From Sandaracinaceae bacterium (GTDB lineage Bacteria; Myxococcota_A; Polyangia; Polyangiales; Houyiibacteriaceae), in contig JADJJE010000008.1 of the NCBI GenBank assembly GCA_016706685.1, forward strand, positions 1-64,000: 64,000 nt of DNA, in the 5' to 3' direction. Both the position numbers and the translations under genes were made by a program. Below, piece after piece: positions 55,269 through 64,000 of this stretch (positions are counted from its first letter, which is position 1; every line of letters starts with the position of its first letter). The notes under the pieces were generated by a model that saw nothing but the letters and a program-made list of their open reading frames with translations, made no database searches and had not been told where the DNA came from.

Positions 55269-56630
55269 ATGGACCGACGAGACTTCATTCGTTACGGCGG
55301 CCTCGCGGCGGGGGCCGTGATCGCGGCGCGCGTGAGCCCGGCCGAGGCCCAACAGGCTCAGGAAGCGGCAGCGGCGGCGGCAGCTGCACCGGCCACGCCC
55401 GGCGCGCGCCAGCCCATCGTGGCGCCCGGCGGTCAGCCCGCGGTGGTCACGCCCAACGGGTCCACGCTGCCGCTGCGCACCGTGAACGGCGTGAAGGTGG
55501 GCCACCTGATCGCCGAGCCGGTGGACCACGAGTTCGCGCCCGGGCTGCGCGCCGAGTGCTGGGGCTACAACGGCAGCACGCCGGGGCCCACCATCGAGGC
55601 CGTGGAGGGCGACACGCTGCGCCTCTACGTGAGCAACCGCCTGCCGGAGCCCACCACCGTGCACTGGCACGGCATCATCTTGCCCAACGGCATGGACGGC
55701 GTGGCGGGGCTCACGCAGCGCCCCATCCCGCGCGGCGAGACCTACGTGTACGAGTTCACCGTGCGCCACCCGGGCACGTACATGTACCACCCGCACTACG
55801 ACGAGATGACGCAGATCGCGCTCGGCATGACGGGCATGTTCATCGTGCACCCGCGCCGGCCGCGTGGGCCGCGCGTGGACCGCGACTTCGTGATGATGAC
55901 GCACGAGTTCCGGCTGAACGTGGGCGCGCGCCGGCCGGACCCGAACGAGATGAAGGACTTCAACGTGCTGACCTTCAACAGCAAGGTGTTCCCGGGCACC
56001 GCGCCGCTGGTGGTGGGGCGCGGCGAGCGGGTGCGCATCCGCCTCGGCAACCTGAGCCCCATGGACCACCACCCGATCCACCTGCACGGGCTGTTCTTCC
56101 ACGTCACCGCCACCGACGGCGGGTACATCAACGAGTCGGCGCAGCGGCCGGACACCACCGTGCTGGTGCCGGTGGGCAGCACGCGCGTGATCGAGTTCGT
56201 GCCCGAGGAGCTGGGCGACTGGGCCATGCACTGCCACATGACCCACCACGTCATGACGCAGATGGGCCACGGCAACCCGCCCATGGTGGGCGCCGACTCG
56301 CGCAACCTCGACCGGCGCATGGCCCGCGTGATGCCCGAGTACATGACCATGGGCCAAGACGGCATGGGCGGCATGGGCGAGATGGACATGCCCATCCCGC
56401 CGAACAGCCTTCCCATGCGCGGCATGCACGGCCCCTTCAGCTACATCGACATGGGCGGCATGTTCACGGTGCTCAAGGTGCGCGAGCAGCCCGATGCAAC
56501 GGACCCGGCCAGCTGGTACCAACACCCGCCCGGCACGGTGGCGGGGCCGGCCGACGCGGCGCGCATGCAGGCGGACGGGGTGCGCGCGCCGAGGCCACCA
56601 CGTGGGGCCGAGCCTGCGGCGGACGAGTAG
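55269..56630 (+). CDS. Tat-exported multicopper oxidase
   Basis: A 453-residue multicopper oxidase with a twin-arginine start (MDRRDFIRYGGLAAGAVIAA). All copper motifs are visible: VHWHGIILPNGMDGV, YMYHPHYDEM, HHPIHLHGLFFHV and the type 1 region WAMHCHMTHHVMTQMGHG with its Met. Near the end is a Met-rich loop (MTMGQDGMGGMGEMDMPIPP), typical of CopA/CueO-type cuprous oxidases. It is shorter than CueO (two- or three-domain form). It would oxidise Cu(I) in the periplasm and protect the cell from copper. It is the third gene of the operon starting at 53558. Confidence 0.85.
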   Translation: MDRRDFIRYGGLAAGAVIAARVSPAEAQQAQEAAAAAAAAPATPGARQPIVAPGGQPAVVTPNGSTLPLRTVNGVKVGHLIAEPVDHEFAPGLRAECWGYNGSTPGPTIEAVEGDTLRLYVSNRLPEPTTVHWHGIILPNGMDGVAGLTQRPIPRGETYVYEFTVRHPGTYMYHPHYDEMTQIALGMTGMFIVHPRRPRGPRVDRDFVMMTHEFRLNVGARRPDPNEMKDFNVLTFNSKVFPGTAPLVVGRGERVRIRLGNLSPMDHHPIHLHGLFFHVTATDGGYINESAQRPDTTVLVPVGSTRVIEFVPEELGDWAMHCHMTHHVMTQMGHGNPPMVGADSRNLDRRMARVMPEYMTMGQDGMGGMGEMDMPIPPNSLPMRGMHGPFSYIDMGGMFTVLKVREQPDATDPASWYQHPPGTVAGPADAARMQADGVRAPRPPRGAEPAADE

Positions 56631-56633
56631 TGC

Positions 56634-57386
56634 TCAGAAGCGCAGGGTGCCGGCCAGCCCGTAGCGGCCGCCCACAGGATCCACGGCTGGGCTGAGGGAG
56701 AGCTGGCGTGCGTAGGCTGCGCGGCGACGGGCGCGCTTGCCAGCCTGGATGGGCAGCACCACCACCAGCCCGAAGAACGCGAGCGGTGCGCCGATGCTCA
56801 GCAGGACGAACCCGCTTCGCCTCTGCGTGTCGCAGCGATCTTCAGCGGCCGAGCCAGTGCCGCTGCAGTCGTTGTGGGTCAGGACCCACAGACCTCCGCC
56901 GAGGAGGGACGCCCCGAGAATCATCATGACCGCCGGCGCGGCCAGACTGGGCAGCCGAAGCGTCAACCGGAAGCGCTGCTGCGCCGGGTCGGGAGGGGCC
57001 CACGCCTGGGGGGCGCCGGGACCCGCGGCCACCACGTAGTACGGCGCGGGCTGCGGGGGCGGCGCGAGCGGCTCGGGCTGCGCATACGGGGCCCCGGGGG
57101 GCGGGGGAGGCGGAGGCGTGCTCCCCGTAGAAGCCTGCGCGGTGGTCGGCGTGACGTGCAGCTCGGCGATCTGCTCGTTCGTGACCGTCACCACTTCACC
57201 CGACGCGGTGCGCAACACCACACGCCGGCCGGGCTCGTAGATCTCGATGGTCCCGCTGACCACACCGCCGTCCCGGAGCCGAACCGTCCCCTCGTCCGCG
57301 CTGGCGGTGCCAGGACCGATGACGAGCGCCAACAGCCCCAGCGCGAGCGGCAGCAGCCTTCCCAGTCTCTGCCTTGCAGCCATCAC
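56634..57386 (-). CDS. exported membrane protein, Pro-rich linker
   Basis: A 250-residue protein: signal peptide (LLPLALGLLALVIGPGTASA), a small beta domain of SH3-like look (GTVRLRDGGVVSGTIEIYEP, RRVVLRTASGEVVTVTNEQI), a long Pro-rich linker, then two membrane segments (PAVMMILGASLLGGGLWVL and VLLSIGAPLAFFGLVVVLPI). Two cysteines between the segments (HNDCSGTG, DRCDTQ) may pair. No family is named; the N-terminal strand pattern resembles that in other polyangial membrane proteins. Convergent with the copper operon, 3 nt apart. Confidence 0.6.
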   Translation of the reverse strand: MMAARQRLGRLLPLALGLLALVIGPGTASADEGTVRLRDGGVVSGTIEIYEPGRRVVLRTASGEVVTVTNEQIAELHVTPTTAQASTGSTPPPPPPPGAPYAQPEPLAPPPQPAPYYVVAAGPGAPQAWAPPDPAQQRFRLTLRLPSLAAPAVMMILGASLLGGGLWVLTHNDCSGTGSAAEDRCDTQRRSGFVLLSIGAPLAFFGLVVVLPIQAGKRARRRAAYARQLSLSPAVDPVGGRYGLAGTLRF

Positions 57387-57530
57387 GCCCTCAGGCTGAC
57401 ACAGCAGGGCGCGAATTCACAACCGCTCACCAGCGCAGCACGAGCCCGAAGAGCCTGGGACCCCCGCCGCCTCTCCGCGTGGGGTGTCGACGCGTGCCGC
57501 CGGTCAGCGGCGCCGGGCTGCCCAGGGTGC

Positions 57531-58454
57531 TCAGCCCTTCTTCGCCGCGGCCTCGTAGATGTCCATGATGGACGAGAGCAGCTTCTTGCCCTCTTCGGGG
57601 CTGCGCTGGAACGCGTTGCGACCCACGATGGAGCCGTAGCCACCGCCGTCGGCGATGCCGCGGATCTCTTCGAGCACGGCGTCGGTGCCCTTGGCCGCGC
57701 CACCCGAGAAGATGACGATGCGGCGGTTGCCGAAGGCGGCCTGCACGATGTGCGCGATGCGCTCGGCCAGCGTGCCGATGGGGATGCCCTCGTAGTTCTT
57801 CTTGGCGGCGCTCTGGTGCACCAACGCGGTGGGCGGCTTCACCTTGATGACGTGCGCGCCCAGCTGGGCGGCGATCTGCGCGGCGTAGGCCACCACGTCC
57901 ACGGCGGTCTCGGCCTCGGCGGTGAGGTTGGCGCCGCGCGGGTAGCTCCACAGCACGGTGGGCAGGCCGGCGGCGCGCGCCTCACGGATGAGGTCGCGCA
58001 GGTCGCGGTACTGCTCGTTGCGCAGGCTGCTGCCCGGGTAGATGGTGTAGCCGATGGCGGAACAGCCGAGGCGAATGGCGTCCTCCACGGACGACGTGAG
58101 CGCCGAGCAGGGCGCGGGCGGCTCGCCCAGGCCGTCGCTGTTGTTCACCTTGAGGATGAGCGGCAAGCGCCCGGCGTACTCGGCAGCCACGGCCTCGATG
58201 AAGCCCAGCGGCGCGGCGTAGGCGTTGCAGCCCGACTCCAGCGCCAAGCGCGGGTGGTACTTGGGGTCGTAGCCCACGGGATTGGGCGCGAAGCTGCGCG
58301 CGGGGCCGTGCTCGAACCCCTGGTCCACCGGCAGGATGACGAGCTTGCCGGTCCCACCGAGGCGGCCGTGGTTGAGGATGCGGCGCAGGTTCCCGAGCAC
58401 CCCGGGGGTCTCGCCGGCGTAGTTGGCGAGGATGCTTTCAACGGCTTCGGACAT
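57531..58454 (-). CDS. fbaB: class I fructose-bisphosphate aldolase (archaeal/DhnA type)
   Basis: A 307-residue class I aldolase of the FbaB/DhnA family, cleaving fructose 1,6-bisphosphate to dihydroxyacetone phosphate and glyceraldehyde 3-phosphate in glycolysis and gluconeogenesis. Key stretches: KLVILPVDQGFEHGPARSFA, NAYAAPLGFIEAVAAEYAG, PLILKVNNSDGLGE, IGYTIYPGSS, and GAHVIKVKPPTA with the likely Schiff-base lysine, then IVIFSGGAAKGTDAV and GGGYGSIVGRNAFQR for phosphate binding. Start ATG 58454. A tRNA-Ser gene on the same strand ends 36 nt upstream. Confidence 0.85.
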   Translation of the reverse strand: MSEAVESILANYAGETPGVLGNLRRILNHGRLGGTGKLVILPVDQGFEHGPARSFAPNPVGYDPKYHPRLALESGCNAYAAPLGFIEAVAAEYAGRLPLILKVNNSDGLGEPPAPCSALTSSVEDAIRLGCSAIGYTIYPGSSLRNEQYRDLRDLIREARAAGLPTVLWSYPRGANLTAEAETAVDVVAYAAQIAAQLGAHVIKVKPPTALVHQSAAKKNYEGIPIGTLAERIAHIVQAAFGNRRIVIFSGGAAKGTDAVLEEIRGIADGGGYGSIVGRNAFQRSPEEGKKLLSSIMDIYEAAAKKG

Positions 58455-58489
58455 CTGTCTCTCCAGGCAAAATCGGATCGCGGGTTCAG

Positions 58490-58576
<87 letters not shown>

Positions 58577-58682
58577 TGGGCCCCGAGAGGCTCAGTGGGA
58601 GGGCTCCTAGCACACCTTTGTCGGGGTGGACCAGCCCCCGTCACGGTGGGACAGCGGCGCCGCGGGGCAGGTGCGGTGCAGC

Positions 58683-60428
<1,746 letters not shown>

Positions 60429-60594
60429 CAAGATCGACTTTGGCTCCACGCCCCGCGCCGCGCGGTGACGATTCGGCACCAGCCCGCTGTGGAATGAGGC
60501 GGGCGCGGGGCGCGCACGCGGCAGAGCACACGTCGCAGCATCGGCACCCAAGTGTTGCTTCGAATGGCCATGCCGTGCGGCTAACTGGTCCGGC

Positions 60595-63108
60595 ATGAAC
60601 CCCGAGTGGGCCAACGTCCCCCGCGTGACCCTCGGCCGCTATCGCCTGCTCTCGGTGATCGGGCGCGGCGGCATGGCCGACGTGTACCTCGCAGCGGCGC
60701 TGGGACATGCCGGCTTCCAAAAAGAGGCCGTGGTCAAGGTGCTGAAGCCGGAGCTCACCGCCTCTCGCGACTTCGTGACCATGTTCACCGACGAGGCGCG
60801 GTTGGCGGCCCAGCTGCACCACCCCAACATCGTGCAGACCTACGACGTGGGCGTGGAGCAGGGCGTGTACTTCCTGGCCATGGAGTACCTCGACGGCCAG
60901 TCGCTCGACCGGCTGCTGGCCTGCCTGAAGCGCGACGGCGAGGTGCTGCCCGACGCGCTCGCCGTCTTCATCGCACGCGAGGCGCTGGCCGGGCTCGAGT
61001 ACGCCCACCGGCTGACCGACATCCACGACGTCCCGCTCGAGATCGTGCATCGCGACATCTCGCCGCAGAACACCTTCGTCACGTACCGGGGCGAGGTGAA
61101 GATCGTGGACTTCGGCGTGGCCAAGTCCGCCGGGCAGGTGGCCCTCACGCAGGCGGGCACGTTCAAGGGCAAGGTCGGGTACATGTCGCCCGAGCACGCG
61201 GCGGGGGACTCCATCGACGGGCGCGCCGACCTCTTCGCGCTGGGCGTGCTGCTGTGGGAGATGCTGGCTGGGCGTCGCATGTGGCGCGACCTGCCGCCGG
61301 CCACCATCGCGGCGCGGCTGATCGCGGGCAACGTGCCCGGCCCCGATCAGCTGGAGCGTGAGGTGCACCCCGCGCTGCGGCAGGCCCTGCGGCGCGCGCT
61401 GGCGCCCGACGTGAGCGACCGCTACTCGAGCGCGGCGGCGTTCAAGGCCGACCTCGACGAGTACCTGAACGCGCTGGCCGGCCCCACGCCGCAGGAGGAG
61501 CTGGGCCAGCTGGTGCACCGGCACTTTCAGGAGGAGCGCCGCACCCTGCGCGCCGAGGTGCGTGCGCAGCTGAAGTCGCTGGGTGGCGCGGTGGGCGATT
61601 GGTCCGGCTCGCTCTCGTCGAGCGAGGGCTCGGTCCCGAAGGGCCTGCTGTCGAGCTCGGATCAGGAGGCTACGCGTGTCTCGGCGCTGCCCACGCGTCC
61701 TGCCGGCACCATCACGCCGGCTTGTTCAAAGCGCAGGGCGCGCCTGGCGGCCGGGCTCGTGGCGGGCCTGGCGGTGACGGGGGCGCTGGGCTGGACGGTG
61801 GTGCGCTCGCTCCACTCGACAGAGTCCGCTCCCGTCCCACGCGCATCGCAGGGCCTGGCAGCCAGCGGGGCAGCCACTGGAGTGGTCGATGGCTCTGGGC
61901 CCGGCGCCACGTTCGGCCCGCTGAGCGGCGAGGCACCGGGGGGCTGCGGCGGCGCCGATGCCCCCATCGTGGAGCTAACGGGCGACATCGACGACGACGC
62001 GTCGCTGCCGTGCGACCGTCGCTACCGGCTGCGCTTCAACGTGGTGGTGCGCCCGGGCGCCACGCTGACCATCGCCCCCGGGACCACGTTGGTGGGGGAC
62101 CACGAGACCAAGGGCACGCTCGTGATCATGCCCGGGGCGCGCTTGATCGCGGACGGCACGCGCGACCTGCCCATCGTGTTCACCAGCGAGCGGGAGCCGT
62201 CCGAGCGGCGCGCCGGAGACTGGGGCGGCGTGGTGCTCATGGGGCGCGCGCCCACCAACCTGCGCGGCGCCGAGGGGCAGAGCGTGCGCGGTCGCGTCGA
62301 GGGCCTGCTGCGCGATGGCGAGTACGGCGGCGACGACCCGACGGACAGCAGCGGCGTGCTGCGCTTCGTGCGCATCGAGTACCCCGGCATCGCCATCGCG
62401 CCCAACAACGAGCTGAACGGGCTGACGCTGGCGGGGGTGGGGCGCGGCACGGTCATCGAGCACGTGTACGTGCGCAACACGGTGGACGACTGCTTCGAGT
62501 TCTTCGGAGGCACGGTGGACGCACGCTATTTGGTGTGCGAGTCGCCCGGCGACGACGGCGTGGATTGGGACTTCGGCTACACGGGGCGCATCCAGTTCGT
62601 GGTGGTCATGGACGACCCGCTCGGCTCCGGCGGGACCAGCGCGCTCGAGGGAGACAACGATCCCAACGGGTCGCTGTACGAGCCGCGGAGCGCGCCGACC
62701 ATCTTCAACGCGACCCTCTGCGGGAGCGGTGGTCACGGGGAGCGCGTGACGCGCGGGATGCACTTGCGGCGCGCCACCCGGCTGACACTGGGCAACAGCC
62801 TGGTCACGGGCTTCCACGTGGGCCGCGAGGATCTGGGTGAGAGCGTGGAGGCGCGGCTGCTCGGCACGGCGTTCTTCGGACAGCGCCAAGCGGACTACAC
62901 GGCCTCGGAGGCCCCAGCCACATCGCTCGAGGTGGGGGTGGTCGCGTGTCGCAGCGGCTTGGCCGCCGTGCGCCCGCGCGAGGCGCTGATCGGTGGCGCC
63001 GTCACGCCGCCGCGCGATGCGTTCTTCGACGCCGAGGCCCGCTACCTGGGCGCGTTCCGCGATGCTAGCGATGGCTGGGCCACGGGTGCGTGGGCCACCG
63101 CACGCTAG
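60595..63108 (+). CDS. Ser/Thr kinase with periplasmic beta-helix-like domain
   Basis: An 837-residue membrane kinase. Residues about 12-285 are the Hanks kinase: IGRGGMADVYLAAA, VVKVLKPE, catalytic VHRDISPQNTFVT, DFGVAKS, GYMSPEHAAGDS. A linker leads to one membrane segment (LAAGLVAGLAVTGALGWTVV, about residues 385-405). The outer part, about 430-837, resembles the right-handed parallel beta-helix region of secreted polyangial proteins: GATLTIAPGTTLVGDHET, LVIMPGARLIADGTRDLPIV, GDWGGVVLMGRAPT and DDGVDWDFGYTGRIQFVVVM. Beta-helix domains often bind polysaccharide, so this kinase may sense cell-wall or matrix sugars. ATG 60595 follows a 166-nt divergent region. Confidence 0.8.
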   Translation: MNPEWANVPRVTLGRYRLLSVIGRGGMADVYLAAALGHAGFQKEAVVKVLKPELTASRDFVTMFTDEARLAAQLHHPNIVQTYDVGVEQGVYFLAMEYLDGQSLDRLLACLKRDGEVLPDALAVFIAREALAGLEYAHRLTDIHDVPLEIVHRDISPQNTFVTYRGEVKIVDFGVAKSAGQVALTQAGTFKGKVGYMSPEHAAGDSIDGRADLFALGVLLWEMLAGRRMWRDLPPATIAARLIAGNVPGPDQLEREVHPALRQALRRALAPDVSDRYSSAAAFKADLDEYLNALAGPTPQEELGQLVHRHFQEERRTLRAEVRAQLKSLGGAVGDWSGSLSSSEGSVPKGLLSSSDQEATRVSALPTRPAGTITPACSKRRARLAAGLVAGLAVTGALGWTVVRSLHSTESAPVPRASQGLAASGAATGVVDGSGPGATFGPLSGEAPGGCGGADAPIVELTGDIDDDASLPCDRRYRLRFNVVVRPGATLTIAPGTTLVGDHETKGTLVIMPGARLIADGTRDLPIVFTSEREPSERRAGDWGGVVLMGRAPTNLRGAEGQSVRGRVEGLLRDGEYGGDDPTDSSGVLRFVRIEYPGIAIAPNNELNGLTLAGVGRGTVIEHVYVRNTVDDCFEFFGGTVDARYLVCESPGDDGVDWDFGYTGRIQFVVVMDDPLGSGGTSALEGDNDPNGSLYEPRSAPTIFNATLCGSGGHGERVTRGMHLRRATRLTLGNSLVTGFHVGREDLGESVEARLLGTAFFGQRQADYTASEAPATSLEVGVVACRSGLAAVRPREALIGGAVTPPRDAFFDAEARYLGAFRDASDGWATGAWATAR

Positions 63109-63141
63109 CGGTTGGCTCACCAGGCCCTGTATAACCAACGT

Positions 63142-63876
63142 GTGACACAAACCTCGATCCACCTCCCCACCACGCTCACCCTCGACCAGTACCGCACCGT
63201 GGCCGAGTGTGTGGTGCGCGTGCTGCGGGACTCGAACCGCACCGAAGACATCATCACCGCCGAGGAGCTCACCGCCCAGGCGCAGCTGGTGTATCTGCAG
63301 ACCAGCGGGGTGATGCAGACGGGCGATGGCCCCGACCTGATGCGCGAGCGCCCCGACTTCGTGAACGTGGACATGGACGCGCTGCGTGCCCTGCCGCCCG
63401 AGACGCTGGGCGGTGCGCTGGCGCGCTTCTTCGACGCGAACGGGCTCGACACCAAGCTCTATGGCGTGCCCACGCTCTACACGAGCGACCCGGAGCGCGC
63501 GTACCTGATGCGGCGCATTCGGCAGTGCCACGACCTCTGGCACGTGCTCACGGGCTTCACCATCGCAGGGCACGACGAAATCCTGCTGCACGCCTTCCAG
63601 CTCGCCCAGACGGGCATGCCCAGCTCGGTGGCGCTGATGGCGCTCGGGTCGCTGAAGCACATGCTGCTGGAGGCGCGCTTCGGCGCGCTGCGCACGGGGC
63701 TGCTGGCCGCCTACCGCCGGGGCCGCGCCGCCGAGCCGCTGCTGCCGGTGTACTGGGAGCGCTACTTCGAGGAGCCGCTCGACAGCGTGCGCGCGCGCTA
63801 CGGCATCCGCGCGTGGAGCCGCGCCGATCACGAGGCCACGCGGCCGTTTCGCCTGGTAGGCCCGGTGGCGGCCTAG
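63142..63876 (+). CDS. Coq4-like protein (short form)
   Basis: A 244-residue protein close to the standard Coq4 core. The metal motif is CHDLWHVLTGFTIAGHDEIL (HDxxHx11E), preceded by GVPTLYTSDPERAYLMRRIR and followed by FQLAQTGMPSS. The N-terminal 100 residues are helical. It is the second Coq4-like gene of the window; the two differ in length and in the extra regions. GTG 63142 was chosen; a TATAAC hexamer at 63130-63135 lies just before it, which would leave a very short leader. It directly follows the kinase gene and is followed 2 nt later by a lipoprotein start. Confidence 0.7.
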   Translation: MTQTSIHLPTTLTLDQYRTVAECVVRVLRDSNRTEDIITAEELTAQAQLVYLQTSGVMQTGDGPDLMRERPDFVNVDMDALRALPPETLGGALARFFDANGLDTKLYGVPTLYTSDPERAYLMRRIRQCHDLWHVLTGFTIAGHDEILLHAFQLAQTGMPSSVALMALGSLKHMLLEARFGALRTGLLAAYRRGRAAEPLLPVYWERYFEEPLDSVRARYGIRAWSRADHEATRPFRLVGPVAA

Positions 63877-63878
63877 GG

Positions 63879-64000
63879 GTGCGTGGGTGGGGGTGCGCCT
63901 TGGCAGCGGGGCTGCTGGCTGCGGGGCTGGGCTGCGCCACGCCCGAGCCGCTGCTGGCTGCCGCCACCGTGACGCCCGGTGAGCGCTGGGCGGGGGATGC
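63879..64000 (+). CDS. lipoprotein, 3' truncated by the window edge
   Basis: From GTG 63879 the frame reads VRGWGCALAAGLLAAGLGCA, a signal peptide with a lipobox (AAGLGC), then TPEPLLAAATVTPGERWAGD to the end of the window. Only about 40 residues are visible, so function cannot be told. It begins 2 nt after the Coq4-like stop, so it is probably in the same transcript. Confidence 0.5.
   Translation, partial: MRGWGCALAAGLLAAGLGCATPEPLLAAATVTPGERWAGD

Overview
The window is visibly very GC-rich and dense in genes. Several families point to a myxobacterium, most likely class Polyangia of the Myxococcota: a DUF2378/TIGR02265-type protein, a MYXO-CTERM-like C-terminal tail, a MopE/RCC1 lipoprotein, a CarF-like desaturase, four Hanks-type Ser/Thr kinases fused to sensor domains, and many small lipoproteins. 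This placement is inferred from gene content; there is no rRNA in the window and I could run no database search.

Layout. (1) 1-7.4 kb: four unrelated genes (FAD-linked oxidase, neutral ceramidase, lipoprotein, kinase/ATPase/TPR regulator), every one broken by frameshifts, although the fragments still read as well conserved protein. This looks more like poor sequence at a contig end than biological decay. (2) 7.4-11.2 kb: an alpha/beta hydrolase divergent from a redox-flavoured run (split-barrel flavoprotein, split-barrel-GAF-winged-helix protein, HHE hemerythrin behind a conspicuous palindromic operator). (3) 11.2-21 kb: hypotheticals and lipoproteins, a PHP metallohydrolase with a MYXO-CTERM-like tail, an SBF-type transporter, DUF2378, TetR, and a zinc-ribbon/discoidin membrane protein. 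(4) 20.4-26 kb: a minus-strand operon of an Lhr helicase, a quinone reductase-like MDR and the zinc-ribbon protein. (5) 26-36.5 kb: secreted proteins, a Bpt-type aminoacyl transferase, an S41 protease, a Coq4-like protein with a readable promoter/operator, an AbiEii-type nucleotidyltransferase pair and a Sel1-repeat protein. (6) 36.6-43.9 kb: a cyclic-nucleotide-gated MscS channel, a CarF/Kua desaturase, a giant RCC1/MopE lipoprotein, YjbQ, and a lipidated subclass B1 metallo-beta-lactamase. (7) 43.9-51 kb: a geranylgeranyl reductase-like flavoprotein, a small Lys-rich protein, a histidine kinase, a dCache receptor Ser/Thr kinase, a HIT protein and an MpaB-type oxygenase. (8) 51.0-51.5 kb: an inverted pair of hexanucleotide-repeat arms bracketing the remnant of a four-helix-bundle (S23/IVP-like) gene. 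(9) 51.5-57.4 kb: a 20-repeat Cys-rich lipoprotein, a three-gene copper module (small lipoprotein, TolC-like channel, multicopper oxidase) and a membrane protein. (10) 57.5-64 kb: class I fructose-bisphosphate aldolase behind tRNA-Ser(UGA), two divergent kinases (one with a periplasmic beta-helix domain), a second Coq4-like protein and the start of a lipoprotein.

Possible working connections: the hemerythrin/GAF run looks like an oxidative or nitrosative stress module; TolC plus multicopper oxidase suggests periplasmic copper handling; the channel and the plasmalogen-type desaturase sit together but may only be neighbours. The least explained items are the inverted-repeat/four-helix-bundle element at 51.1-51.5 kb, the palindromic operators at 10.47 and 31.49 kb, and the B1 beta-lactamase.
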